This document shows positions 1 to 7,569 of a stretch of DNA of 64,000 nt, piece after piece. The notes beneath the pieces were generated by a model, which saw nothing but the letters and a program-made list of their open reading frames with translations, was not told the DNA's origin and did not search any database. This DNA is from G963676205 sp964342525 (lineage in GTDB: Bacteria > Campylobacterota > Campylobacteria > Campylobacterales > Arcobacteraceae): NCBI GenBank assembly GCA_964342525.1, contig CAYFGQ010000005.1:27028-91027 (forward strand), given 5' to 3'. Made by a program: the position numbers and the translations under genes. The number at the start of each line of letters is the position of its first letter. Positions within the stretch are counted from its first letter, which is position 1.

Positions 1-209
1 ATGTAAAAATTGATGGCTCAATCATCAAAAATATCCACCATGATAAAAATGCCCAAATAGTAACTGAGCTTATTGTGGATTTTGCACAAAGATTAAATAT
101 AGAAACAATTGCAGAATTTGTACATAATGAAGAGGTCCAAAAAACAGTAAGCCAAATGGGTGTGGATTATTCCCAAGGTTTTCATCTAGGTAAACCTGAA
201 CAGATCTAA
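1..209 (+). CDS. C-terminal end of an EAL-domain protein (partial, runs off left edge)
   Basis: The reading frame is open from base 3 to the TAA at 207-209 and gives 68 residues with no start in the window. It opens with VKIDGS, the distal part of the EAL-domain motif (D-x-x-K-I-D), followed by IAEFV, which occupies the position of the usual E-G-V-E motif, and ends with YSQGFHLGKP, a typical EAL-domain terminus (QG-[YF]-x-x-x-x-P). EAL domains hydrolyse or bind cyclic di-GMP. AEFV in place of EGVE is also seen in the degenerate proteins at 22916-25654 and 58753-60414 of this window, so this protein may belong to the same paralogous group. Domains further upstream are unknown. Confidence 0.8.
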   Translation, partial: VKIDGSIIKNIHHDKNAQIVTELIVDFAQRLNIETIAEFVHNEEVQKTVSQMGVDYSQGFHLGKPEQI

Positions 210-255
210 TAGTATTTTAATTATGAGTTAAAGTAAATCCTAAAAAGGATCTACT

Positions 256-774
256 TTAAATATCAGTTTTGATAGTTGTTTTAATATCTTCTTTTTTTGG
301 CTCTATAACATCAAGCTCATCTTTTGGAGTGTTTTTAATCTGATTTGATGGATCTGGAGCATCTATAACTTGTTTTACATTTAAGATTCTCTCCCTATCA
401 ACTAAACACACCATATTATCTTCTGATAATGAACCTTTTGATGGATCATTGATAGGTATTTTAAAGGTTACCTCCATATATTTCATCTTTCTTACTAGAT
501 GCATAACCCATAAAGATAAAAGCATAATAACTATAATAATAACAGAACCTAAAATAAGTGTAAGACTCATCTCTTTACTTGGTCCCTCTTCTATTCCACC
601 TAAAAACATTACACGAACAGACAATAATAAAATACCAATTAAAGTTACAAAAATTGCCAATATTATCTTTGCACTCTTTATATCCCACTGTTTAACCTTG
701 ATAAAATCCACAAACTTCCATGTGAACATCATAGATATTAAAATGTAAGATACAAATAAAACTACTGTTGACAT
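256..774 (-). CDS. small membrane protein of unknown function
   Basis: I do not recognise a family. The 172-residue product starts with three hydrophobic helices (about residues 1-20, 38-60 and 72-95) and ends in a hydrophilic tail of about 75 residues rich in Lys, Asp, Glu and Pro, presumably cytoplasmic. The frame is open upstream to 870, but the ATG at 772-774 is preceded by AAAGGATAACG, a good ribosome binding site, whereas the extra upstream 32 codons are a basic, unconvincing stretch; I therefore start at 774. It stands alone, divergent from trpB, whose promoter lies in the gap. Confidence 0.6.
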   Translation of the reverse strand: MSTVVLFVSYILISMMFTWKFVDFIKVKQWDIKSAKIILAIFVTLIGILLLSVRVMFLGGIEEGPSKEMSLTLILGSVIIIVIMLLSLWVMHLVRKMKYMEVTFKIPINDPSKGSLSEDNMVCLVDRERILNVKQVIDAPDPSNQIKNTPKDELDVIEPKKEDIKTTIKTDI

Positions 775-899
775 CGTTATCCTTTTCCTTTTCCTTTTCA
801 AGTCAATATATAACTTGTATTTATATATAGATTTTACACACCTTAGATTTAATTGTTGCTTTAAATTCAATGATAAAATTAGATTATGGGTTAATGTGA

Positions 900-905
900 T
901 AAAAT
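900..905 (+). promoter_or_regulatory. candidate -10 of trpB
   Basis: TAAAAT preceded by TG-G (extended -10 style) lies about 31 bases before the ATG. A strong ribosome binding site, AAGGAGA, follows at about 921. No -35 is evident, as is usual for this phylum. Confidence 0.35.
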
Positions 906-936
906 TACTCCAGTTAAAAAAAGGAGAGATAAGTAT

Positions 937-2151
937 ATGGAATTAAAAAAACCATACCTAGAAACTATGCCAGATGAAAATGGTTATTTTGGAAAATTTG
1001 GAGGATCATATATCCCACCACAACTAGAAGAGCCATTTAAAGAGATCACTGAAGCATATTATAAATTAGCAAAATCCCATCACTATATTAGTGAACTTAG
1101 AAATATTAGAAAACACTTCCAAGGAAGACCTACACCTGTTTACCATTGTAAAAATTTAAGCAATTATATTGGTGGTGGTCAAATCTATCTAAAAAGAGAA
1201 GACCTAAATCATATGGGTGCACACAAACTAAACCATACTATGGCAGAAGTTCTTTTAGCAAAATACCTTGGGAAGAAAAAGGTTATCGCTGAGACTGGTG
1301 CAGGTCAACATGGTGTTGCCTTAGCTACTGCTGCAGCTTATTTTGGTCTAGAGTGTGAGATACATATGGGTGAAGTGGATATCAAAAAAGAGTATCCAAA
1401 TGTTGTAAGGATGAAAATCCTTGGTGCAAAGGTTGTACCTGCAACACATGGTCTAAAAACACTTAAAGAGGCTGTTGATAGTGCCTTTGAAGCTTATGTA
1501 AAAGATCCAGTAAATCAAATGTTTTGTATAGGATCAGTAGTTGGACCTCATCCATTCCCAAAAATGGTTAGGGATTTCCAAGCTGTTGTTGGATTTGAAG
1601 CACATGATCAGTTTAAAGAGATGACTGGAGATCTTCCAGATGTGGTAACTGCTTGTGTAGGTGGTGGATCAAATGCTATGGGTATCTTTGCTGGATTTAT
1701 AGATGAGCCAGTTGAGCTTTATGGGGTTGAACCTATGGGTAAAGGTGAAAAAATTGGTGAACATAGTGCAAGTTTAACATATGGTAAAGAAGGAATTATG
1801 CATGGGTTTAACTCTATCATGCTTGCAGATGAAAATGGTGAGCCAGCACCTGTACACTCTATTGGTTCGGGTATAGATTATCCATCTGTTGGACCAGAAC
1901 ACGCTTATCTAAATAGTATCGGAAGAACAAAAGTTGGTCACTGTAATGATGAGGAAGCTGTAGATGCATTTTATAAACTTTCTCAACATGAAGGTATCAT
2001 CCCAGCACTTGAATCAGCTCACGCAGTTGGTTTTGCTATGAAATACGCTAAAGAGAATCCAAGAGAATCAATTTTAGTAAACCTAAGTGGTAGAGGGGAT
2101 AAAGATATCGACTTTATTGTTGAGAATTACCCTATTCCTGAAAAAGACTAA
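937..2151 (+). CDS. trpB: tryptophan synthase beta chain (stand-alone copy)
   Basis: The 404-residue PLP enzyme normally condenses indole with L-serine to make tryptophan. Near residue 90 the motif REDLNHMGAHKLNHTMAE contains the PLP-binding lysine. ETGAGQHG carries the catalytic glutamate, CVGGGSNAMG binds the PLP phosphate, and NLSGRGDKD is the usual C-terminal motif. In canonical TrpB the lysine is followed by T-N-x; here it is L-N-H, so the pocket differs from the textbook enzyme. No trpA or other trp gene is adjacent, unlike a normal trp operon. This may be a second TrpB or a relative using another amine or indole source. The start is well supported by AAGGAGA 9 bases upstream. Confidence 0.85.
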   Translation: MELKKPYLETMPDENGYFGKFGGSYIPPQLEEPFKEITEAYYKLAKSHHYISELRNIRKHFQGRPTPVYHCKNLSNYIGGGQIYLKREDLNHMGAHKLNHTMAEVLLAKYLGKKKVIAETGAGQHGVALATAAAYFGLECEIHMGEVDIKKEYPNVVRMKILGAKVVPATHGLKTLKEAVDSAFEAYVKDPVNQMFCIGSVVGPHPFPKMVRDFQAVVGFEAHDQFKEMTGDLPDVVTACVGGGSNAMGIFAGFIDEPVELYGVEPMGKGEKIGEHSASLTYGKEGIMHGFNSIMLADENGEPAPVHSIGSGIDYPSVGPEHAYLNSIGRTKVGHCNDEEAVDAFYKLSQHEGIIPALESAHAVGFAMKYAKENPRESILVNLSGRGDKDIDFIVENYPIPEKD

Positions 2152-2155
2152 ATAT

Positions 2156-2183
2156 AAATAGATAGAGTAATCTCTATCTATTT
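2156..2183. terminator. bidirectional terminator between trpB and the DUF4405 gene
   Basis: A perfect 12-bp stem (AAATAGATAGAG with its complement) and TAAT loop lie 4 bases after the trpB stop. The stem also covers the stop codon of the convergent gene. AT-rich arms provide U-runs in both directions. Confidence 0.75.
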
Positions 2184-2660
2184 TGAAATAATATCTATTA
2201 TCCTAAATGGACTTGTCTTATTTGCTTTAGCGATTTCAGCTATTGTTTTTTGATCAGTAAATTTTATACCTGCATTTTCTAGTTTCATCAAAATTTCATC
2301 TTTATCATCAGCAAATAAAACAAATGTTTTTTCAATAGAACCATCTAAAATCTTATCAAAGATAACTCTTTTTGGATTTGGACCATCTTGTGTATTTAAA
2401 ATAAATACAGCCAGAATAGCTACAACAACAGCACTTAAAGATAAAAATATCTTTTTACTAAAATATTGTTTCATCTGTTTAAAATTTACAAACACATGAA
2501 CAATAGCAGCCACAACAAATACAAGCCCTAAAATCTCATGCATCTGTTTTGTATAAGCATCAAATAGGTGAAAAAACATCAACACCCCAGTGATACCTAC
2601 AACTAAAAAAACCAAAGTGGTAGAAGATGTGGCAATATCTTTTAATAATCCTTTTTTCAT
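2178..2660 (-). CDS. DUF4405-type membrane protein
   Basis: The 160-residue protein has four hydrophobic segments (about residues 13-32, 42-60, 72-88) with histidines near helix ends (MFFHLFDAY, MHEILG, IVHVFVNF), a pattern of the DUF4405 family of four-helix membrane proteins related to b-type cytochromes. The remaining C-terminal 70 residues form a soluble helical domain (residues about 98-160), perhaps a helix-hairpin-helix type fold, that I cannot name. Whether haem is bound is inference from the His placement. The gene is alone, convergent with trpB and about 77 bases from the start-side of the next minus-strand gene's stop. Confidence 0.6.
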   Translation of the reverse strand: MKKGLLKDIATSSTTLVFLVVGITGVLMFFHLFDAYTKQMHEILGLVFVVAAIVHVFVNFKQMKQYFSKKIFLSLSAVVVAILAVFILNTQDGPNPKRVIFDKILDGSIEKTFVLFADDKDEILMKLENAGIKFTDQKTIAEIAKANKTSPFRIIDIISK

Positions 2661-2737
2661 AATATTCTCTCCATAAATATTTTAAAAAGTATATTATGAG
2701 TAGATTAATGGAGTATCAATAAAACATAAACCAAATA

Positions 2738-5299
2738 TTAATCATTATATTTATTTACTACATCCTTTAAATATTCTATAGCAACTGGTTTAGAAAGATG
2801 ATATCCTTGGATATTACATTTGTTTTTATTTTTAAAAAAATCAAACTGCTCATCCGTCTCTACACCCTCAGCTACCACATCCTTATCTAACTGTTTAGAT
2901 AAAAATAAAATAGTATTTACTATAGCCATATCATCTTCATTTTTCATCATTCTATCTACAAAACTTCTATCTATTTTTATGGTATCAATATCAAACTGTT
3001 TTATATAATTTAATGATGAATATCCCGTACCAAAATCATCCAGTGCAATCGAAATACCCAATTTTTGTAAAGCTTCTAAGTTTTTCATCACAACTTCTGT
3101 ATTATTTAAAAATACATCTTCCGTGATCTCAAACTCAAATAAAGAACCACTCAATTTATATTTTTTAATTATGTTTTGTACAAAATCCACAAATTTTAAA
3201 TCCATCAATTGTTTTGCTGAAATATTTAATGAGACTTTTTCAATATTATGTTTTTTAAACTCTTTAAAATCCTTACACACCTTCTCAAATACCCACTCAC
3301 CAAGTTTTAAGATAAGTCCATTTTCTTCAGCGATATGGATAAAATCGCTAGGCATCACAAGACCAAGCTCAGGATGTTCCCATCTTATAAGAGCTTCCAC
3401 AGCATTTATAGAGCTACTATTACAACACATAAAAGGCTGATACACAAGTTTAAAATCACCCTTAGTGATAGACTCTCTCATATACTGCTCTTTTTTATAT
3501 CTCTCTAAAACATTTTTATTCATATCATCACAAAAAAATGAATAGGTGTTTTTACCATTGTTTTTAGAATTATACATAGCTATATCAGCTTTTTTTGTAA
3601 GTTCATCAGCACACTTAGCATCTTCAGGATAGATACAAGCACCTATACTTGTACCTATATAAAGCTCTTGATCTTCTATAAAAATTGGCTCTAAGAGGTG
3701 ATTGATAATCTTTTTGGAGATTTTTATAAGATCAATATCTGCTTTTATATCTTTTACTATAATAGTAAACTCATCTCCACCAAGCCTTGCTACTATATCA
3801 CTATCCCTTACACAATCACTTAATCTTTTTGCTACTACTTGCAGAAGTTTATCACCTATTAAGTGCCCAAAGGTATCATTTACATATTTAAAATTGTCAA
3901 GATCTAAAAATAAGAGACCAAATTTTCTTTTATATCTTCTGGATTCATCTATTATATTATTTAGATTTTGCTCAAAAAATGCCCTATTTGGTAAAAGGGT
4001 AAGAGCATCATAAAAAGCAAGCTGTTTAATACGATCTTCATACTCTTTTTTTCTAGTGATATCTTTTGCTATGGCTATATAGTTTGAAACCTTTCCATCA
4101 TTTTCTATTTTTGAGATAACAGTTCTACTTACATAAACCTCACCATTTTTTCTCCTATCCCAAATCTCACCTTCCCAAAAACCTTTTTGCTCTATCTCTC
4201 CCCAAAGATTTGCATAGTAGCTATTATCATGCCAATTTGATTGTAATAAAGATGGATTTTTACCAATTATATCTTCAAGCTTATATCCAGTAATTTTTTC
4301 AAAAGAGTTATTTACATCTATAATATTTACATTTTTATCGGTGATCAAAATTGCATCATTAGATTTTTCATAAACCTTAGAGATAAGATGAAGTTTTTGC
4401 TCATGCTCTTTTTGTTTAGTGATATCAGAACACCTCCAAACCCTTCCTATATGCTCTTTATTTACATATAAAGCAAAAGAGTTAAGCCTTATAACCCTTC
4501 CATCTTTGAAATATGAAGTAAAATTATCATCTTTTGTACCCTGCAATGACTTTAATATCCTTTTTTCAAACTCATCAGAATTTGGCTCTAAGACTAGTTT
4601 TTTAGCAACTTTAAGAGTTACATTATTGTCTTTACTTTTTAGCTCTTTTTTTATTTGCCACATCTTTGCAAATATCTTATTATAATTTAAAATAGAACCA
4701 TCTTTTTTCATAACAACCACCCCATCATCAGTTGATTCTAGTGTGGCTCTTAGGGTCGAGTTCATTCGAGAGATTTGTCTATTTGAATTCTCTTTTTCTA
4801 TAGCTTTGGAGATAATATTTGTAGCAATATTTAGATACTCAATATTTTTATCCCTCCAAGCTGAAGCTTCAGATACATTATCAAGACCTACAAAACCTAT
4901 CATCTCACGATTGTGATAAAAGGGAAAACATATAATTGATTTTATATTTTGTTCTTTTAAAGATTTTCTCTCAGGCTCAGCTTCTTTTGGTAGTTTTGAA
5001 GGATCAGATATATGAATTTTTCCCTTTTCTTTGAGCTCTTTTACCCACCATTTTATAGTTTTTGTTTCTATATTTTGCAGTTTTTCAAGTTGTGGGACTA
5101 CCCCTTTTTTACAGTACTCATGACTATTGTCCATATATTTACCATGTTTTCTAAAAGTAAATATATATGCTCTATCAGCATTTGTTTTTTTTGATAAAAA
5201 CTTCAAGGACTTATTTATAGCTTTATCAAAATCATATTGCTTAAGAAAAATAGTAGAGATTTTACTAATGAAATTATAATGTTTAACTTTTGTTTTCAT
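2738..5299 (-). CDS. GAF-PAS-PAS-GGDEF-EAL cyclic di-GMP protein
   Basis: An 853-residue soluble signalling protein. Order: GAF-like sensor (about 20-170), PAS (about 178-298), PAS with PAC-like tail (about 305-420), GGDEF (about 425-590) and EAL (about 605-850). The GGDEF motif is intact (ARLGGDEF, about 507-511) and is preceded by RDSD, which fits the RxxD inhibitory site. The EAL half keeps VEALIRW, SLNIS, DDFGTGYSSL, IKIDRSF and AEGVET, the residues needed for phosphodiesterase activity. Both activities are therefore possible; this is the only protein of its type here without evident degeneration. No transmembrane segment is seen, so it probably senses a cytoplasmic ligand. It is monocistronic. 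Confidence 0.9.
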   Translation of the reverse strand: MKTKVKHYNFISKISTIFLKQYDFDKAINKSLKFLSKKTNADRAYIFTFRKHGKYMDNSHEYCKKGVVPQLEKLQNIETKTIKWWVKELKEKGKIHISDPSKLPKEAEPERKSLKEQNIKSIICFPFYHNREMIGFVGLDNVSEASAWRDKNIEYLNIATNIISKAIEKENSNRQISRMNSTLRATLESTDDGVVVMKKDGSILNYNKIFAKMWQIKKELKSKDNNVTLKVAKKLVLEPNSDEFEKRILKSLQGTKDDNFTSYFKDGRVIRLNSFALYVNKEHIGRVWRCSDITKQKEHEQKLHLISKVYEKSNDAILITDKNVNIIDVNNSFEKITGYKLEDIIGKNPSLLQSNWHDNSYYANLWGEIEQKGFWEGEIWDRRKNGEVYVSRTVISKIENDGKVSNYIAIAKDITRKKEYEDRIKQLAFYDALTLLPNRAFFEQNLNNIIDESRRYKRKFGLLFLDLDNFKYVNDTFGHLIGDKLLQVVAKRLSDCVRDSDIVARLGGDEFTIIVKDIKADIDLIKISKKIINHLLEPIFIEDQELYIGTSIGACIYPEDAKCADELTKKADIAMYNSKNNGKNTYSFFCDDMNKNVLERYKKEQYMRESITKGDFKLVYQPFMCCNSSSINAVEALIRWEHPELGLVMPSDFIHIAEENGLILKLGEWVFEKVCKDFKEFKKHNIEKVSLNISAKQLMDLKFVDFVQNIIKKYKLSGSLFEFEITEDVFLNNTEVVMKNLEALQKLGISIALDDFGTGYSSLNYIKQFDIDTIKIDRSFVDRMMKNEDDMAIVNTILFLSKQLDKDVVAEGVETDEQFDFFKNKNKCNIQGYHLSKPVAIEYLKDVVNKYND

Positions 5300-5564
5300 A
5301 GTTATTCCTTAGTATCCTAGTTCACCCATACTAACCAAGAAAAATTACACTGGCTATAAATAACACCATCTAAAATGAATAACTAATCGTTATTTAAGGC
5401 TAAATCAAGGAATTTGTACACTAATATTACATTTTAATAATAATGTAGCTTTTATTACATTATTTTATTATTTTTCTTATCTCATATAATTTTCTAAGTC
5501 TTAAATTTTTCTGCTTCATAAAGTAACACTATAATGACATTTCAAAATTTTAATAAAATTTTGT
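5300..5564. other. AT-rich intergenic region upstream of riboflavin synthase
   Basis: The 298-base gap before ribE contains no open frame I would support. I looked for an FMN riboswitch, expected in front of some riboflavin genes, and saw none of its conserved segments. Apart from the ribE -10 at its right end, nothing else was recognised. Confidence 0.5.
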
Positions 5565-5570
5565 TACAAT
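5565..5570 (+). promoter_or_regulatory. candidate -10 of ribE
   Basis: TACAAT in TTGTTACAATCC, 28 bases before the TTG start, gives a predicted short leader with the AAAGG ribosome binding site at 5586-5590. Confidence 0.45.
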
Positions 5571-5597
5571 CCTCTCAATAAAATTTAAAGGTATAAT

Positions 5598-6206
5598 TTG
5601 TTTACAGGACTTATAAGAGAGATGGCAAAGGTTCTAAGCTATCAAAACTCCACACTTACACTAAAAGCTGAATATAAACCAAAGATCGGTGATAGTATTG
5701 CTATAAATGGAGCATGTCTTACTGTAACAGATATACAAGCTGGACAATTCAGCGTAGAACTTTCCCCAGAGTCTACCTCAGTACTAGCAATGGAGAACTA
5801 TAAAAATAAAGTACATATGGAACCAGCTATGATGATGGGTGATAGATTTGAGGGGCACATAGTACAAGGTCATGTGGATTGTATAGGAACAATTAGTAAA
5901 ATTGTAGGAAATAAAAACTCCACAGACTTTTTTATATCCATCCCAAATGAATATATGAAATACATCATCCCAAAAGGCTCAATCACAATAGATGGTGTAA
6001 GCCTTACAGTAAATGAAGTACTAAAAGATAGCTTTAGACTTACAATCATTCCACACACTATAAAAAACACCCTATTTGAAACATATAAAGTAGGAAGCCG
6101 TGTAAATGTGGAGACAGATATGATGGCTAGATATGTTTATAATCTATTTAAAAAAGATGATAAACTTACTTGGGGTGATGTTGATTCTAAGATGTTTAGA
6201 TACTAA
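5598..6206 (+). CDS. ribE: riboflavin synthase alpha chain, TTG start
   Basis: The 202-residue enzyme dismutates two molecules of 6,7-dimethyl-8-ribityllumazine to riboflavin. The start MFTGLI is the invariant family N-terminus and shows that the TTG at 5598 is the true start; AAAGG lies 7 bases upstream. The two lumazine-binding barrels are visible as paired repeats: GDSIAINGACLTV with VELSPES (first, about 1-95) and GSITIDGVSLTVNEV with LTIIPHT (second, about 98-190). GHIVQGHVD is the inter-barrel motif. Length matches the family. It is a single gene; other rib genes are not nearby. Confidence 0.95.
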   Translation: MFTGLIREMAKVLSYQNSTLTLKAEYKPKIGDSIAINGACLTVTDIQAGQFSVELSPESTSVLAMENYKNKVHMEPAMMMGDRFEGHIVQGHVDCIGTISKIVGNKNSTDFFISIPNEYMKYIIPKGSITIDGVSLTVNEVLKDSFRLTIIPHTIKNTLFETYKVGSRVNVETDMMARYVYNLFKKDDKLTWGDVDSKMFRY

Positions 6207-6270
6207 ATTAGAAAATAAAAGTACAGAAATATAATATTTTATTGTTTTTTTTAGATATTTTATGTAGAAT

Positions 6271-6298
6271 CTTTGTAGTTAGGTAACTAACTACAAAG
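6271..6298. terminator. perfect hairpin with GTAA loop after ribE
   Basis: Twelve perfect base pairs (CTTTGTAGTTAG and complement) close a GTAA tetraloop, of GNRA type, 65 bases after ribE. No U-run follows on the plus strand, so termination is uncertain; it may be a processing or stability hairpin. Confidence 0.45.
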
Positions 6299-6375
6299 AG
6301 TAAAAGAAAAATAAAACAATAAAAATAAAACAATAAAAATAAAACAATAAAAATAAAACAATAAAAATAAAACAA

Positions 6376-6475
6376 NNNNNNNNNNNNNNNNNNNNNNNNN
6401 NNNNNNNNNNNNNNNNNNNNNNNNNNNNNNNNNNNNNNNNNNNNNNNNNNNNNNNNNNNNNNNNNNNNNNNNNNN
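6376..6475. other. assembly gap (100 N)
   Basis: Exactly 100 N, the conventional placeholder for a scaffold gap of unknown size, inside the 14-bp repeat. Confidence 0.95.
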
Positions 6476-6609
6476 TAAAAATACAACAATAAAAATACAA
6501 CAATAAAAATACAACAATAAAAATAAAACAATAAAAATAAAACAATAAAAATACAACAATAAAAATACAACAATAAAAATACAACAATAAAAATACAACA
6601 ATAAAAATA

Positions 6610-6709
6610 NNNNNNNNNNNNNNNNNNNNNNNNNNNNNNNNNNNNNNNNNNNNNNNNNNNNNNNNNNNNNNNNNNNNNNNNNNNNNNNNNNNNNNNNNNN
6701 NNNNNNNNN
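6610..6709. other. assembly gap (100 N)
   Basis: A second run of exactly 100 N inside the same repeat array. Confidence 0.95.
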
Positions 6710-6836
6710 ATACAACAATAAAAATACAACAATAAAAATACAACAATAAAAATACAACAATAAACTACGCAATTAAAAACAAAAAACATTAGAAGTAAAT
6801 TATTTTTCGTTTACTCGATTATATTTAGGATTTAAT

Positions 6837-7091
6837 ATGATTGAGATAATTAGTTTTTTAATATCAATAATTTGTATACCTATTTCTTATTATATTTTAG
6901 GAAAAAGGTTAAGTCTTGGTGGATTTGTTATATTATTTTTATCTATAATTTACATAGGTAAATCAATAAAAGAAATATATTTTATTCTTTTATTAAATCA
7001 AAATACAGATTCAATAGTTTATACGTTAATAGGTGTTACTGCTGTAACTTGGATTTCTTTTGAGAAGATACAACATCTCTTGAAAGATTAA
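6837..7091 (+). CDS. very small membrane protein of unknown function
   Basis: The 84-residue product consists almost wholly of three hydrophobic helices (about 3-20, 27-46, 59-74). I do not recognise a family. The ATG at 6837 is preceded by TTAGGATTTAAT, a plausible ribosome binding site. It sits between the tandem repeat and a perfect hairpin, in a region that also holds a degraded gene fragment, so this stretch looks like accessory or decaying DNA. The coding assignment rests on the start context and amino-acid pattern only. Confidence 0.45.
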   Translation: MIEIISFLISIICIPISYYILGKRLSLGGFVILFLSIIYIGKSIKEIYFILLLNQNTDSIVYTLIGVTAVTWISFEKIQHLLKD

Positions 7092-7099
7092 AATATAAT

Positions 7100-7127
7100 A
7101 AGGTAGAAAAAATTAATTTTCTACCTT
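7100..7127. terminator. hairpin after the small membrane gene
   Basis: AAGGTAGAAAA and its perfect complement (11 bp) enclose AATTAA, beginning 8 bases after the stop codon. The right arm supplies U residues. It also contains the stop of the minus-strand pseudogene fragment. Confidence 0.6.
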
Positions 7128-7234
7128 ATATACTCTTGTATCTCTTTCCTACTTCTTGGAATTTCACAAAACTCCACTACATTTTTTAATCTTTCATCTT
7201 GTGGGGTAACATGAGGGGTACTTATGGGGTAACT
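7121..7234 (-). pseudogene. C-terminal remnant of an AlbA/HATPase-type putative regulator
   Basis: Between a TGA (7235-7237) and a TAG (7121-7123) the minus strand reads 37 codons with the segment VEFCEIPRSRKEIQEYI preceded by a PHVTPQDERLKN linker. The motif F-C-x-x-P-R-S-R-x-E-I-Q-E, preceded by repeated VTPQ units, is characteristic of the winged-helix C-terminus of putative ATP-binding transcriptional regulators with an AlbA_2 domain, which are common in accessory DNA. The rest of the protein is missing and the following wing is cut off by the hairpin. I infer a gene relic; the family assignment is from memory of the motif. Confidence 0.5.
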
Positions 7235-7368
7235 TCAAAATACTAAACTTCATTTAATGATCTAGACTAGTTTTTGAGCAAAAATAGACAATTTTTGTGC
7301 AAATTTAAGTAAAGACAAAAATCTCATTTTTTCATAAAATACACTTGCAATTTTATATAGAGATATTT

Positions 7369-7396
7369 AAAAGAAGGTATCCCCATACCTTCTTTT
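7369..7396. terminator. strong hairpin in the 7.1-7.6 kb gap
   Basis: AAAAGAAGGTAT with its 12-bp perfect complement around a CCCC loop, ending in TTTT. It has the form of an intrinsic terminator but no intact gene ends here; it may be a leftover of the degraded locus. The rest of 7240-7510 shows nothing else I can name. Confidence 0.5.
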
Positions 7397-7510
7397 GAGT
7401 TTAGATATAAAATGATTAAGACAAAACAAACCTCAAACTAAGAGTTTATCTCCTTAAAACTCTGGGTACAAAACAGATATAAAAAATCAAAACAATATAA
7501 AAAACCTGAA

Positions 7511-7546
7511 GGAGAAGTAAAACACCCCACCCTTTATTACTTCTCC
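7511..7546 (-). terminator. terminator of the Cache histidine kinase
   Basis: A 10-bp perfect stem (GGAGAAGTAA and complement, 16-base loop) lies 24 bases beyond the stop on the minus strand and is followed there by a run of six T. Confidence 0.6.
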
Positions 7547-7569
7547 TACTCCTATTAAAAACTTTAAAC

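Larger units (their letters stand above)
6303..6765. repeat. 14-bp tandem repeat (VNTR) with two assembly gaps
   Basis: The visible sequence is a head-to-tail array of the 14-mer CAATAAAAATA[A/C]AA. About five A-type units are seen on the left. The middle island reads C-C-C-A-A-C-C-C-C and the right end has C-type units only. The units lack stop codons on the minus strand in all frames, which creates long false frames encoding only Phe, Leu, Ile, Tyr, Val and Cys. The array is interrupted twice by exactly 100 N, so its true length is unknown. It begins straight after the ribE hairpin and stops 70 bases before the next gene. Confidence 0.9.

Noticed and set aside
5300..5597. FMN riboswitch before ribE
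   Set aside because: None of the conserved segments of the class is visible and the transcript start predicted from the -10 leaves only about 20 bases.
6303..6765. CRISPR array
   Set aside because: There are no spacers; the units are contiguous and only 14 bases long.
6208..6789. Long minus-strand frames across the tandem repeat
   Set aside because: The 14-base unit has no stop on that strand in any frame and the frames run through N gaps; the product would be a repeat of Phe, Leu, Tyr, Ile, Val and Cys. Artefact.
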